A DNA stretch of 64,000 nt from Penelope pileata (Eukaryota > Chordata > Aves > Galliformes > Cracidae), in the NCBI GenBank assembly GCA_013396635.1, contig WBMW01003272.1, forward strand, positions 42,329 to 106,328, in the 5' to 3' direction. Positions 18,101 to 25,559 of this stretch are shown piece by piece. The position numbers were made by a program, and so were the translations under genes. The notes under the pieces were generated by a model. That model worked only from the letters and a program-made list of their open reading frames with translations. It made no database searches and was not told where the DNA came from. Positions within the stretch are counted from its first letter, which is position 1, and every line of letters begins with the position of its first letter.

Positions 18101-21071
18101 GCTCCTGGCCAAACTCAAACACAAGAAGAAAACCTACAGAGGATGAAAGCATGGACAAGTAACCTGGGAGGAATACAGATCCTTCCCTGAGAAGGAATGT
18201 GGGGAGATGGATTTACAAAAAACTTTAGAAACATTTCTCAATTACGTATTTCCGTAAATATTTTCTGTGTTTCCTGATCTTGCATATAGGTTTGCTGCAA
18301 AAACACAGCAAGGCCATAGAAGCTCTTCAAATATCTTGTCTCCTGCTGCCTCCAGAAAATCGGAGAAAACTACAGTTGTTGGTGAGAATGATGGCAAGAA
18401 TTAGCTTCAACAAGGATTTGCCACCTCTTTCTGAATCAGTGAGGACCAGAACCTTGGTATGTATATTAATACAGTAAAAGAACTGACAAGGCTTTTGGAG
18501 TAGCAGAGATAAGATTCTTAGCTGGAGAGCATATATGAAATAAGGCTTGCTTATTTGATGAATAGTATATTCTATCTATGCAAAGACAATTCTAAATTTG
18601 AAGAAGTTGCTTTTAAAGTTGCTCAGAATTTGAATGTTTTCCCGTCTTAGTTGAATCACCTCTGACTTTTTTCCACGCAGACTTAAATAAGCTCACTATT
18701 GAGTGGTGGGGGAGGGGGGGGGGGCAAAACAATAGAAAATGAGGTGTCTGGTGTTCTTGATCATTGCAGAAAGTGTGAGAGAAACAGTCTGCCTGTTTCT
18801 ATTACAGTAACAAATTGAATCCGAATTTTGATTTACCTATTTTTAACTAAGGAAAAAGAATCCTGTCAGATTATTTCAGTACTTATTTTTGTTCGCTGCT
18901 TAGCTATAGAAACATTCTTCCCTAGATATCATTTTTAAATTCAGATTTTGACAAAGCCTTTGTTTATGCCAATGTCTTTTCTGTAGGACTTTTTATAGAT
19001 TTATCACTGATCGTGATAACATGTTGAAAACATATTTGTATTTGTTGTGCTAGGCATAATTTACAGCAATTCCAATTGACAAAGAACATTTCTTTTTTGT
19101 TAGCTTTCAAGACCTCTGCAAGGACTAGAGCAATGGAAAACTCAGCTAAATAACCATTCCGCAAAAATCCTATAGTAGCATGTGCAAATCTAATTCCGTA
19201 GCAATTAAGATTTTAATTAACTATGAATATTATTTGATTAAAAGAATTAAATTCTTGATTGTTTTCCTTCTGGTGTTTAACTTCTATTCAATTGCTGTGT
19301 TGTTTTTAAAACCTTGGAAAGTTGTGCCCAGTTTAACTGGAAAAATCATGTGAAATGCCTCTTTGAGGAAGTCCTGAGAGTAAAATGGAATTCAGCCATT
19401 CTGTGCCCTGTGTCACTGTTAGATTGTTTGAGGCAAGAGCCATCTTCAGTCCATTCAGTGTCACAGTACCCAATGCTCTTTATTTTTCTAACGATGCATT
19501 GGAAGCATGGTGAGTATTTTGCTGTTACAATTGTTTCTAAAAGATCTCATTTAAAATACAGTCTAATTTTTTTCCTCTATAAATAGAAAAATAATAATGT
19601 ATTTTGTGTATGTTTTTTTTTTTTTCCTCAGATGATTCAGGCATTTTCCCGTTGCATTCTCTGCTCTAAGGATGAAATGGACTTAGATGAACTTCTTGCC
19701 ACTAAACTAGTGTCTTTTCTCATGGACCACTATCAAGAGATATTAAATGTTCCTTCCTCCTTAAAGTCTTCTATAGAGGAACATCTTGTACATGTCCAAA
19801 GAGTCCAAGTAGGTGTCTAGTGGAGAAAATATCTTGTGTCACTGTGCTTCAGTAGCAAATTTATGCTTTCTGCTCCTGAGTTTGACAGATCTTAAACTTT
19901 GTTCTGGCTCTGCTAGCATATGAATTTTGACTACTGATATTCAATCATAACTATATATTAAGTGCAACTAAACAGACCTTGAATGGCTTAGAGACGAGAA
20001 ATCCTAAATATGTTCCTATCTTGGTCAACTCTATGTTCTCCAGGAACGTGGTCCCAATATTTTAGAGGCATCCAAGTGGGCTCAACTTCTTTGTAACTTT
20101 ATTTCCTTTGCCTGATACCACGTTTTCTTTCTAGTCCAACCCTGCTGAATTTCTACTGAAGTAGTTAGTCATTTATTTTTCCAAGAAAAAGTTGCACAGT
20201 CTTCCTTTGTATCATCCTTTTTGACTTACTAGATATTCACTCTACTTCTTTGAGAGAGAGAGAGAACGTAGAATTTGGAGTTGTCTTTTCTATTGAATGA
20301 CTCCCAGTAATGTTTCATAACTTTAATGACATGGTAATCAACTTAGTGGAGTCATATTTTTTTGCAACGTTTTTGGAGGAAACAGCTGCTCTTTTTATTC
20401 TTCAGATAAAATATGCTGGAGCTGATACTGATGCAACTTTTCCTACTCCATCATTTTGTCACCAAATCAGCACAGATGAATTTGAATACCAAAGGGCAAG
20501 TGGCTCTCAGGAACCACTGGCAGCTTTATTGGAAGAAATTGCAATGAATAAAGAAATATCTGTGAAAGATAAGAAAAAGAAGCTCAAACAAGTAAGTAAT
20601 AATACCTCCACAGTCTTTATTTAATTTTTTAAAATGGCATGAATTGTTACATGTACAGTCCTCCATGGAAATACTGAGACTTAAACCAGTAGATACTCTT
20701 GGGCATTTATAACGTTTCAGTCATTTACAATAAGAGGTACTGTGATGAATAAGCCATATTGGAAAACATCACTTGTTTTTCTATACAGAGGTATAGACAG
20801 TCTGTTAGGGGAATGTACAATTTCCCACTCCATTAATAGATTCAACAATTAATATTTTTAGATGTCAAGTTCGAGTGAATTCTTCATTTAAATTGATATG
20901 TTTTTCTAGTTTCAGAAATCTTACCCTGAAGTGTATAAAGTACGATTTCCTACTCCTGAAACGGAAGCAATGCTATTTCCAGAAAAATCTAAACAGAAGC
21001 CACCAATTCTGATGTGGGCCTTAAAAAAGCCTTTTCAGCCATTTCACAGAACCAGAAGCTTTCGGATGTAA
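1..21071 (+). CDS. DEPDC1B: DEPDC1B, DEP domain-containing protein 1B (3' ten coding exons; 5' end outside window)
   Basis: The spliced coding sequence joins 1-105, 7454-7589, 9783-9910, 11220-11350, 13754-13801, 14220-14360, 18290-18456, 19632-19808, 20406-20591 and 20910-21071 (TAA at 21069-21071). It totals 1380 nt, or 459 residues plus the stop. Every junction is AG/GT and all phases match. Product identity rests on strings such as FPPSSPLKPYPKK, MWYKRHSIAIGEVPAC, LLLPPENRRKLQLL, FSRCILCSKDE and the C-terminal TRSFRM. These match vertebrate DEPDC1B rather than paralogue DEPDC1 (recalled from memory, no alignment run). Domains are the end of the N-terminal DEP domain, a linker, then a RhoGAP-like domain from roughly the fourth to the ninth exon. 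Family knowledge: DEPDC1B is a mitosis-linked protein that interacts with the phosphatase PTPRF and modulates RhoA signalling and adhesion; its GAP domain is regarded as lacking the normal catalytic arginine. The first ~70 residues and the promoter lie to the left. Confidence 0.94.
1913..3889 (+). CDS. CR1 ORF2 reverse transcriptase, endonuclease portion missing
   Basis: The 658-codon open frame has no internal stop or frameshift. It follows a stop at 1901-1903, and its first codon here is TTG, so there is no true initiator and the frame is the 3' part of ORF2. Counting from base 1913, RT motifs are in order: YLDFSKAFD at about residues 304-312 (first catalytic Asp), PQGSVLGP at about 364-371, and KFADDTKLGG at about 391-400 (the FADD box with the paired catalytic Asp). 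The thumb and C-terminal region ends with LDAYLCNLL. Full CR1 ORF2 also has an N-terminal apurinic-type endonuclease, absent here. The element could not transpose on its own, although the RT domain itself looks undamaged. Confidence 0.92.
   Translation: MNRCIPRSRKSGKGGRRPPWMSTELMGMIKEKKKVHEMWKKGLSSWEEYRNVVRDCRNMTRKAKAQLEFKLAKEIKDNKKGFFKYVNSKRKPRENVGPLLDEGGVLTTEDAEKVEILNAFFASVFTSKTPPRDSPSLEMCDRVRKMEGFPPVEKSFPLVEEGMVRERLAGMDVHKSMGPDGMHPRVLRELADVIALPLSIIFDRSWRTGEVPEDWRIANVTPVFKKGKKEDPGNYRPVSLTSVPGKVMEQLVLDAISQQLEEKKVIRSSQHGFTKGKSCLTNLVAFYDNITGWVDGGRAVDVIYLDFSKAFDTVSHDILIAKMRKCGIDEWTVRWVENWLTGRAQRVVISGTESSWRPVTSGVPQGSVLGPVLFNVFINDLDEGIVSTLSKFADDTKLGGVADTPEGCAAIQQDLDRLERWAERNLMRFNKSKCRVLHLGRNNRMYQYRLGDDLLERSSTERDLGVLVDDRLAMSQQCALVAKKANGILGCIKKSIASRSREVILPLYSALVRPQLEYCIQFWAPLYKKDRDLLERVQRRATKMIKGLEHLPYEERLSKLGLFSLEKRRLRGDLIHVYKYLSCGRQMEVGNLFSVVSGDRTRGNGLKLEHRKFRTNMRKNFFTVRVTEHWNRLPREVVESPSLEIFKTRLDAYLCNLL
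1917..3975 (+). mobile_element. CR1 LINE, 5'-truncated, with intact 3' end
   Basis: Homology begins in the linker between endonuclease and reverse transcriptase (CIPRSRKSGKGGRRP) and runs through the whole RT domain and C-terminus. The 3' UTR is short (a GGTTGGACT...GATGATCTCTTGAGGTCCCTTCCAACCC-type end) and finishes in about three ATTCTGTG octamers at 3953-3975. The octamer tail and the truncated 5' end are the standard signature of CR1 insertion. The element lies in the sense orientation within the first visible DEPDC1B intron. No clear target-site duplication is seen, which is normal for CR1. The unbroken frame argues for a recent insertion. Confidence 0.95.
5221..5256. other. Assembly gap (36 N) after a poly-T run
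   Basis: Thirty-six Ns follow a T15 homopolymer. A homopolymer dropout or low-complexity collapse is the simplest reading. It lies inside a DEPDC1B intron and affects no exon. Confidence 0.99.
7454..7589 (+). CDS. DEPDC1B: DEPDC1B exon, post-DEP linker
   Basis: The acceptor is TTATAG and the donor is GTAAGA. The first base completes an Arg codon (AG|A) and the exon ends in phase 0 with ATG. It encodes FPPSSPLKPYPKKPSFGKEV followed by IKFPNWND and ends EEHIPVKSVTM. The proline/lysine-rich stretch and the FPxWND segment are characteristic of DEPDC1B and are not shared with DEPDC1. The preceding bases read open but lie before the AG and are intronic. Confidence 0.94.
7590..9782 (+). other. DEPDC1B intron, nothing recognisable
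   Basis: The intron starts GTAAGA and ends GATTTTAG. It is AT-rich with only scattered short ORFs. No mobile element or RNA gene is recognised. Confidence 0.8.
9783..9910 (+). CDS. DEPDC1B: DEPDC1B exon, linker before the RhoGAP-like domain
   Basis: The exon begins AACTCTGAG after GATTTTAG and ends TCACG before GTGAGT. It encodes NSEMWYKRHSIAIGEVPACK followed by LVFRRELSQENIEEIWKSMTLS, and ends two bases into an Arg codon. MWYKRHSIAIGEVPAC is an exact family signature of DEPDC1B. It precedes the RhoGAP-like region. Confidence 0.95.
9911..11219 (+). other. DEPDC1B intron with a minus-strand CR1
   Basis: The intron starts GTGAGT and ends TTTTTGCAG. About half of it is the CR1 fragment at 10394-11048; the rest is unremarkable AT-rich sequence. 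Confidence 0.85.
10394..11048 (-). mobile_element. CR1 LINE fragment (antisense), 3' end plus RT C-terminus
   Basis: Read on the minus strand, this encodes the CR1 C-terminal region (SQQCALAAHKANCILGYIKR, then MRPHLEYCIQMWSPQHRRD, and HWNRLPRGLVEAPSLE near the end). It closes with the usual 3' UTR and ATTCTATGAT at its low-coordinate end. The coding frame changes between about 10919 and 10792, so at least one frameshift has broken it. The consensus differs from the 1.9 kb copy, indicating another, older CR1 subfamily. Confidence 0.9.
11220..11350 (+). CDS. DEPDC1B: DEPDC1B exon, start of the RhoGAP-like domain
   Basis: The acceptor is TTTTTGCAG and the donor is GTGAGT. It completes the split codon CG|A as Arg and encodes LQKVLGLDSLDEVIDTKLVN, then SKHIVQNAYSVNKQGIVTLE and DKS, ending phase 1. 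I recall the mammalian protein having Tyr at the split codon; here it reads Arg. Bases 11261-11350 recur at 13006-13095 (see the pseudo-exon entry). This copy has the acceptor and is the functional one. Confidence 0.93.
11570..12150 (+). mobile_element. Avian ERV solo LTR-like element, interrupted by a CR1
   Basis: From TTAGTAATTGGTTTAGG the sequence resembles common avian ERVL-type LTRs as I know them. It has CAAAGCTTTGGCAGCAAGGAGG near the start, a CCAAT-like GAGCCAATGAATGATG, then ATATTTAAGGGG acting as a TATA-like element, and GGAGAGAGGAGTGAGAA. After the CR1 the LTR resumes at GACACCAAGGTCAGTGCAG (about 11953) and carries on to about 12150 with repeated GCAGCCCATGG-like phrases. No retroviral internal region is next to it. 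The small ORFs in it are not genes. Family assignment is by recollection only. Confidence 0.6.
11822..11952 (+). mobile_element. Short CR1 3' fragment inserted in the LTR
   Basis: TGTGGAGTGGCTCTGGAGAT with ATTCAAGACCTGTCTGGATGCC is the CR1 C-terminus. It continues through GTAGGGAACCTGCTTTAGCAGG to GAGGTCCCTTCCAACTCCTGC and ends CCGTGATTCTGTGA. LTR sequence flanks both sides (..CCTACAGAC before, GACACCAAGG after), so the CR1 landed in the LTR. Confidence 0.8.
12155..12312 (-). mobile_element. Possible second avian LTR fragment
   Basis: The stretch with TTGTGGTTCTGGAAGAAAAA, AAGCTGATAACACCTGTCAG, a TATTGAACAGAGCC segment and TTTCAGTTTCTCAGG resembles sequence common to another group of avian LTRs, which I recognise only loosely. 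Strand and boundaries are uncertain. It may instead be the distal part of the LTR at 11570-12150. Confidence 0.35.
12316..12694 (-). mobile_element. CR1 LINE fragment (antisense), cut by a single-N join
   Basis: The minus strand encodes the CR1 C-terminal segment (ELGLFSLEKRRLQGNLIAVYQYL and upstream SQQCALAAHGANH-type sequence). It stops abruptly at the N at 12695 and is not followed by more CR1, so the element is truncated by the assembly join and not by biology. Confidence 0.85.
12695..12695. other. Single-N join in assembly
   Basis: One N separates a CR1 fragment from a 301-base exact-looking copy of 11571-11871. A lone N at a repeat boundary suggests contigs were stitched without a true overlap. 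Confidence 0.95.
12696..12996 (+). repeat. Second copy of the LTR/CR1 segment (matches 11571-11871)
   Basis: Read against 11571-11871 with a constant offset of 1125 bases, I see no differences or indels. It includes the LTR promoter-like part and the start of the nested CR1. It then diverges for eight bases before the N at 13005. Confidence 0.85.
13005..13005. other. Single-N join in assembly
   Basis: One N sits immediately before the partial exon copy beginning TAGATACAAAGC, in the middle of a coding codon run that lacks a splice acceptor. Confidence 0.95.
13006..13095 (+). pseudogene. DEPDC1B: Partial duplicate of the DEPDC1B exon at 11220-11350
   Basis: This repeats the last 90 bases of the exon including the GTGAGT donor, but the first 41 bases and the acceptor are missing. 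As placed it could not be spliced in as a normal exon. It is either a real internal duplication or, more likely, an assembly artefact. Only the copy at 11220 is counted in the gene model. Confidence 0.8.
13006..13592 (+). repeat. Third copy: duplicated block matching 11261-11847
   Basis: The offset is a constant 1745 bases from the exon through the intron start and LTR up to the shared GGAGATATTC, with no differences seen by eye. Past 13592 it diverges into unique intron sequence leading to the next DEPDC1B exon, so this copy is joined to genuine downstream sequence. Confidence 0.88.
13754..13801 (+). CDS. DEPDC1B: DEPDC1B 48-nt micro-exon
   Basis: The acceptor is CTCCTATGCAG and the donor is GTAAGT. 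Phase-1 entry forms AAG from A|AG, and the exon encodes KDLPHWILSAMKCLAN plus the first base of Trp. The motif LPHWxLSAMKCLANWP is conserved between DEPDC1B and DEPDC1 and sits in the RhoGAP-like domain. Confidence 0.94.
13802..14219 (+). other. DEPDC1B short intron
   Basis: The intron is 418 bases with two A-rich tracts near the start (about 13813-13855) and a T-rich polypyrimidine tract before TAATAG. Nothing else is recognised. Confidence 0.85.
14220..14360 (+). CDS. DEPDC1B: DEPDC1B exon, core of the RhoGAP-like domain
   Basis: The acceptor is TTTTAATAG and the donor is GTAAGT. It completes T|GG (Trp) and encodes PICSDAKQPTYSGFERDVFK, then TIVDYFGQMKEPLLTF, and ends FVSVLG. The LKEPLLTF-like segment corresponds to the LPEPLL(T/I) stretch of RhoGAP domains (E-P-L-L-T-F). 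The exon ends phase 1. Confidence 0.95.
15810..17219 (+). mobile_element. CR1 LINE, interrupted by a 688-base gap
   Basis: The left part encodes the RT N-terminal region: a KAQVELNLARDIK-like segment, VLNDFFASVFTGKGSRH, MGPDEIHPWVLKELADEVAN, and KKGKKEDPGNYRPVSLTSVP, running to about residue 160 before the Ns. The right part (17108-17219) is the 3' UTR with GGTTGGAACAAGATGATCTC, TAAGGTCCCTTCCAACCTGA and a terminal ATTCTATGATTCTAT. It belongs to a CR1 subfamily different from the 1.9 kb copy. The missing middle would hold the catalytic FADD box. The left part reads open, apart from early decay. Confidence 0.92.
16420..17107. other. Assembly gap (688 N) inside a CR1
   Basis: CR1 coding sequence enters on the left and CR1 3' UTR leaves on the right, in the same orientation. 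The expected intervening CR1 sequence is longer than 688 bases by comparison with the 1.9 kb copy, so the gap estimate or the element is short. Confidence 0.98.
17225..18215 (+). mobile_element. Older CR1 5' fragment (endonuclease and linker region)
   Basis: Translated piecewise, this shows decayed LINE ORF2 upstream features. These include YVSDQLECMELCL, then GSLGCSDLEMVEFKILR with TLDFKRAHFTIYRDLLGRV (17780-17936), and PGSMNKELLAKLKHKKKTYR followed by GQVTWEEYRSF near 18080-18190. These match the end of the CR1 endonuclease and the linker that precedes RT. Stops and frameshifts are frequent. It sits directly after the 3' end of another CR1, so the two are separate insertions. Confidence 0.65.
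18290..18456 (+). CDS. DEPDC1B: DEPDC1B exon, RhoGAP-like domain
   Basis: The acceptor is TGCATATAG and the donor is GTATGT. It completes G|GT (Gly) and encodes LLQKHSKAIEALQISCLLLP, then PENRRKLQLLVRMMARISFN and KDLPPLSESVRTRTL, ending phase 0. LLLPPENRRKLQLL is a strongly conserved helix in DEPDC1B. Confidence 0.95.
18457..19631 (+). other. DEPDC1B intron with a G-run
   Basis: The intron starts GTATGT and ends TTTTTTTCCTCAG. It contains a G-rich tract at 18702-18724. No mobile element is recognised. Confidence 0.85.
18702..18724 (+). repeat. G-rich tract
   Basis: GTGGTGGGGGAGGGGGGGGG continues as a G11 run. It lies on the coding strand of DEPDC1B in an intron and could fold as a G-quadruplex (inference). 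Confidence 0.8.
19632..19808 (+). CDS. DEPDC1B: DEPDC1B exon, end of the RhoGAP-like domain
   Basis: The acceptor is TTTTCCTCAG and the donor is GTAGGT. Phase is 0 at both ends (59 codons). It encodes MIQAFSRCILCSKDEMDLDE, then LLATKLVSFLMDHYQEILNV and PSSLKSSIEEHLVHVQRVQ. FSRCILCSKDE and LVSFLMDHYQEIL are family signatures. The exon starts with ATG, but that is an internal Met. Confidence 0.95.
19809..20405 (+). other. DEPDC1B intron
   Basis: The intron starts GTAGGT and ends ATTCTTCAG. It holds a short GA repeat at 20251-20264 and nothing else recognisable. Confidence 0.85.
20251..20264 (+). repeat. (GA)n microsatellite, short
   Basis: Seven GA units in an intron, just upstream of the penultimate coding exon. 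Confidence 0.9.
20406..20591 (+). CDS. DEPDC1B: DEPDC1B exon, C-terminal region
   Basis: The acceptor is ATTCTTCAG and the donor is GTAAGT. Phase is 0 at both ends (62 codons). It encodes IKYAGADTDATFPTPSFCHQ, then ISTDEFEYQRASGSQEPLAA and LLEEIAMNKEISVKDKKKKL followed by KQ. SGSQEPLAALLEE and the Lys-rich KDKKKKLKQ coil are typical of the family. Confidence 0.95.
20592..20909 (+). other. DEPDC1B last intron
   Basis: The intron is 318 bases, GTAAGT to TTTTTCTAG. An alternative AG four to six bases into the exon (TTTCAG) exists, but using it would delete the conserved FQ. Confidence 0.85.
20910..21071 (+). CDS. DEPDC1B: DEPDC1B terminal coding exon
   Basis: The acceptor is TTTTTCTAG. It encodes FQKSYPEVYKVRFPTPETEA, then MLFPEKSKQKPPILMWALKK and PFQPFHRTRSFRM, followed by TAA at 21069. 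FQKSYPEVY and the C-terminus WALKKPFQPF..RTRSFRM match DEPDC1B from memory to the last residue, so this is the natural C-terminus. Confidence 0.96.
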   Translation, partial: FQKSYPEVYKVRFPTPETEAMLFPEKSKQKPPILMWALKKPFQPFHRTRSFRM

Positions 21072-21800
21072 AGGGTTTGTTTGTAATACATCAGTGAACT
21101 GAGTCAGAGCAGATTATCAACGGATCTTAATGCAAAAGGAGTCTGAGCAACATGTAATTTACTCAGGAGAAAATACTGGAAATACTGTTGAGACTGTAGA
21201 AAAGGTCAAAAAAAAAAAAAAAAAAAGAGGAGAAAAGTATTGAGGAGATAGAAATGTGAACCAATATCAGTATTTTTGTAAATCATGGTTTTTTTTTTTT
21301 AGTTGTCTGTTTTGTAGATTTAAAAACTAAGGTGATTAACTTGCATTGGGGATAAGCCACACTTGCTGTAGTTTGACCATCATTTCAAGGTCAAAACTTA
21401 TTTGTGTGTAATGTATTGTTAGTTAATCAACACTATTTTCTTCCTATTGTGTAAACTAGGCTGTTCACATATAGCTTGAGGAATTCTTATTCTGTAAGTA
21501 CGCAAAAAAGTACGAAACACTGGATTTTGTTCTACTGTTGTGTACCCTATTTTTCTTATTATGTGAAGTTAATTTCAGAAAACTGTAAAAACTCATTCTT
21601 AGTTTTGATTCTTATGATGCATTACAGCTAGAGCCAACTGTTGTTGAAATTCTATTTATTTCTTCAGTAGATTCAGTCCTTGAAGCAATCCAGTCTTAAA
21701 AGCCTTTTCCAAAAGCTGTCAAAATAATTCTGTACAAAATTGGATACCTGTCCACTGGAACATACTTTGTTAATAAAATTTGAAGCCTTGCATTTCTTTG
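21072..21800 (+). other. DEPDC1B: DEPDC1B 3' UTR
   Basis: The region is AT-rich, with an A-run at 21208-21225 and a T-run at about 21290-21300. It runs up to the first strong polyadenylation signal. The exact cleavage site cannot be read from sequence. Confidence 0.7.
21772..21777 (+). promoter_or_regulatory. Polyadenylation signal AATAAA (DEPDC1B)
   Basis: A canonical hexamer about 700 bases after the stop, in the sequence GTTAATAAAATTTG. A second AATAAA at 22460-22465 could serve a longer isoform. Confidence 0.65.
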
Positions 21801-24800
21801 GAAATGAAGTGCAAATATTGAATTGATATTGAAGTATTGTTTACCTTTAATGATTCCATTTGTTTTGCGTTATGGAAACTACAGTATATATAACCTGACT
21901 GGGGGTATAACTTAATTCTGATAGCATTTTTGAGCTCTGAAAACATGAATATTTTTGATATTTACTTAGTGGTAGTGCTAGGTTATCCGTCAGAGTTTTT
22001 AAGAGCAGCATTTCATTCCTTACTGAATGTCAGTGTAAAGTCTATGCAGGAGAGAAGGCAGCTGATATCTCAACAGCCTTGTCTGAAATTCTGATAAGCA
22101 ACATGATGACTGTTCTGTAATGCAACGTTCACTTTGCTAACCTCCTAACCAGTCAATAAGCTTTAAGATGTATATTGTGAGACTGTTGGTTTAATAGACT
22201 GGAATATTTCTCAGGCATTGTGCTTTTGATAAACAGTACATGTTTCCATGATCTGTCTTCACCCTTGGACTTCTCATCAGTAATCATTGCTTAAGTAAAT
22301 GTGGTACAAGAAGGGTACATTTTTTTTTTTCAAACATTAAGAAAATATTAAAATTAATATTAAAAGCAGTCTGAGGCCTCTCCTTGCCTTTTGTGCTAGG
22401 TTTTCGGAGGTGACATAACCTCTCAGATTTGTCACAGTATTCTGCATATTCTTATATGCAATAAAACTTAAACTGACTAGACTACTTGTTAGGTTACAGC
22501 AGTAATCCATAAAACATAAGAACTAATAAACTAGTTGAAAAAGATTTTGCAGAGAAATGAGGAAACCCACCCTAAAAGTAATTTCTGACATCTGTTCTTA
22601 ATTCCAGAGGAGAGGTAGAATTCAATCTATTAGCCACTGGAAATAATCTCACAACTTACTGATAAGTCTTCTAGCATCACATTGAATTGTTTCCACACTG
22701 ATGCATTTCTACTGTTCATAGAGCCTTCCTTGGCCTATTTTAAACAGCAATTTGAGTTTACTCATTAGTTTCTGGTAGTAGAAGTTGAAGATATGGTATT
22801 ATTCGATGAGTCGATTGCAGTTGTGTTTCAATGGTTTCAAATAATTCTTGATAATCGTGAAACCGAGCTAAGTAAATCCATTTGCCAACAATTCCCAAGC
22901 CTGCCAAAAGATTCTATCACAAAGACTTCTCTAAAACTTCAAGGGGACTGTAGGAAAAGAGCTGCTGCTGAGATCATGGTCTCGTGAGACTGAATTTTAA
23001 TTGTTCTCTGCTTTTAGAGACAGACAAAAACTCATCTTGCTAATAGAGGATATGTGTCTGTATGTGCTATTACAATTCTTCCTTGTCTCATAACTGAACC
23101 AAATACACATATGCAAGACAGAAATGGTAACCTCCTTTGGGGATGAAGACTGGAAGAAGAAGACTGCTTGAAATGTAGTACAGAGAAGACTGTGGTCTTA
23201 ATGAAGGAAAAAAAAATGTTTCTGTATCCCTAAGATACAGTCAATAGAAACTTCTGTTTTCCTATTAATTTTTTCAGGAATTTAACCTTTACTTTTGTAT
23301 GAAAGGCCTGCAGTGTCTCGATATTCCCAAGACTGAATGACCTTGGATCTATTGGGGTTTGTTGCCCTTGAACTGTGAAGGCCAGACATTCTTCTACTTA
23401 TCCAGTGCTTGTTACTAAAGAGTTTCACTAAATAAGCAACATTCTTTTTGAACAGAGAAGGTGGAAAACTCAGTAAAGGGAGATGAGTAGCATCTTATGT
23501 TTCTACACACAAGCTTATATGTGAGTAGGAGCTTACATGTAATTTAATTTCTTATTGAACTTAGACAATGCTGTTTAACTCCTTAGTACTAAAAATTTCT
23601 ATTGTAATGCCATTATCTGTAAAGTTACTGTTAGGCTTTTTGGGCAAGAACCAAGAACAAAAGCTTTTTTACTTTGAGTAAAAGGTAAAAGGTTCTGTGG
23701 TTTTTTTTTTTTTGTTTTGTTTTGTTTTTGTTTTTTTGGCTATGCTATCAATGTTCCCTCAACTCCACCTTGAGAGTAGCACTTTTCCTGATCTGTTAGA
23801 TCCTAGTTATCTTACAGCTGTTAAAGTTCTGTTCCATCATTTCCTGAAGGAGGTAAGAGCAGTACTGATCTCCCTTTCTTGGGAAGGGAAGTAGGATGTT
23901 GCTTAACATTGGTTTTTCTTGCCGTTTGTTGTACGTCTTTCTTTACACAAACAGCTTGCTCCTTCTCCTAAATTAACAATCAGTCATCTGGAAAACCTTT
24001 TGATTCATCTTTCTTTTTCAGCTCTGGTCCTCCAACGTCAACCATTATTGGAGTAGTAGCTTCCATTGTTAGTTGCTAATGCATAAAGATTAATTGCTTG
24101 TCTTTTGTATGAAGTCTATTTATTTCACCTAGTTTACCAAGATTGTAATATCAGCTATTTATACTTGTGACTACAGAGAATGACTGATGTCTAATGCTGT
24201 TTTTGGAACTGTTTTCAGCTGTTATTTCTCTTAATAAACAGGAAGTTTAGGCAAAATATGGGAGACCTCATCTTATTCTACTAAAAAGCAGTAAGAACTA
24301 AATGGAAGAATGTAGTTTGTTAAAAATCAGACTTTTAAAGTTATCTCACTGACATGCCACAGCTTTTTTCCTCTCTTTTTCCAAAAAGATATTTTATGTT
24401 GTAAGAACTTCTAATTCTTTCATAGAGATTCTGCTCACTCATATGAGTAACTTTCTCTTGACCACAAATTTTTAAGTCTTTACTGCCTCACAGCTTATGA
24501 TTCTAGTTATTTTAGGTAAGCTTTAAGCACTACTTAAATGTCAAATCCATAAACTCATTTCTTCTATTTATTTATTTATTTAAACACAGGTACACAAGTG
24601 CTCTTGAGTTAATTTTATTAATATGGAACCAGTGATCTACTGTGTACCAGCTGTAATGCATTAACTTCACTATTTTCATTCATTCATTAGGCTTGAAGCA
24701 GAAATACAAGATGACAAACTTTTCAGGAAAACAAAGCCTATAAAATGGGAATAGAACTTACAAGTAAGTTTTCATCTTTGTATTTAAGTATTTGTTGTAT

Positions 24801-25559
24801 AGTGTTTATCAATATGTTTTTATGTGTTGCATGTCATTTTACCCTCACTCAGGAAAACAGTTAATATATACTTTGTTTTTCTCATCTTTCAATGTTAATC
24901 ATACACAAGATATGCATGCTGTATTCTACTGTCTGTAAAAAGAGCTGAAAAATTTAATTATAAACACAAATTTAGGTGAAGTCCCTATTCATGATTTTGT
25001 TTTTGGGAGCCTGACTCCCATGTAATTTTACTGAGAGAATTAAATAACATAGAGGGCATCCTTACGTGTTTAAGAAGAAGAAACTGATACGTGTTTGAAG
25101 TCCTTTCTTAGAGTTATTTAAAGAGTTGAGATGTTTACACAATATTTGTTAGGGGTAGTCATTTTCAAATAAATTGCTTTTTTGAGAACTTTGTGTATCC
25201 AAAGCTGCTGGAAGAATATTCCTGCGTGTTCTGGCAAAAGCAGAAGAACAGAAGAGTTAAAAATAGACTTTTATACAAGAAGATGTGGGAATAATCCAAA
25301 TAGGTAATGACAAATTAGTCTAACAGCAAACCCTTGCAAAATAGTGGAAAACCTGATGCAGAATTTTAGTGGGGCAAAAATGTGCTGCAGAGTAATATAG
25401 CTAATGCTTAGTCAATATATGTTTTTTATTCTTCATAGAAAGTACACTGTGTTGCATGGTGAACATGGTTTTGTTACTGATGAAGTTTGCAAGTTTATTT
25501 AATAGTATGTTTCATTTTTCAATCCTGAAAACATTGCTGTGAGGGGTAGGATAGCTGTA
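21801..25559. other. Downstream sequence of DEPDC1B, no gene seen
   Basis: AT-rich sequence with an alternative polyadenylation hexamer (22460), a T-rich stretch with TTTTG units (23700-23738) and a short (TTTA)n at about 24563-24580. ORFs are below 70 codons, without homology I recognise. Confidence 0.75.

Larger units (their letters stand above)
14361..18289 (+). other. DEPDC1B intron with two CR1 blocks and a large gap
   Basis: The intron starts GTAAGT and ends TGCATATAG. From 14361 to about 15805 it is AT-rich with nothing recognised. The remainder is CR1-derived and contains the 688-base gap. Confidence 0.85.

Noticed and set aside
20910..20915. Alternative acceptor TTTCAG six bases into the last DEPDC1B exon
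   Set aside because: Using it would remove the conserved Phe-Gln that opens FQKSYPEVY; the upstream CTAG preserves the family sequence and phase.
22793..22987. A 64-residue ORF soon after DEPDC1B considered as an extra exon
   Set aside because: DEPDC1B already ends with its conserved C-terminus; no good acceptor and no homology.
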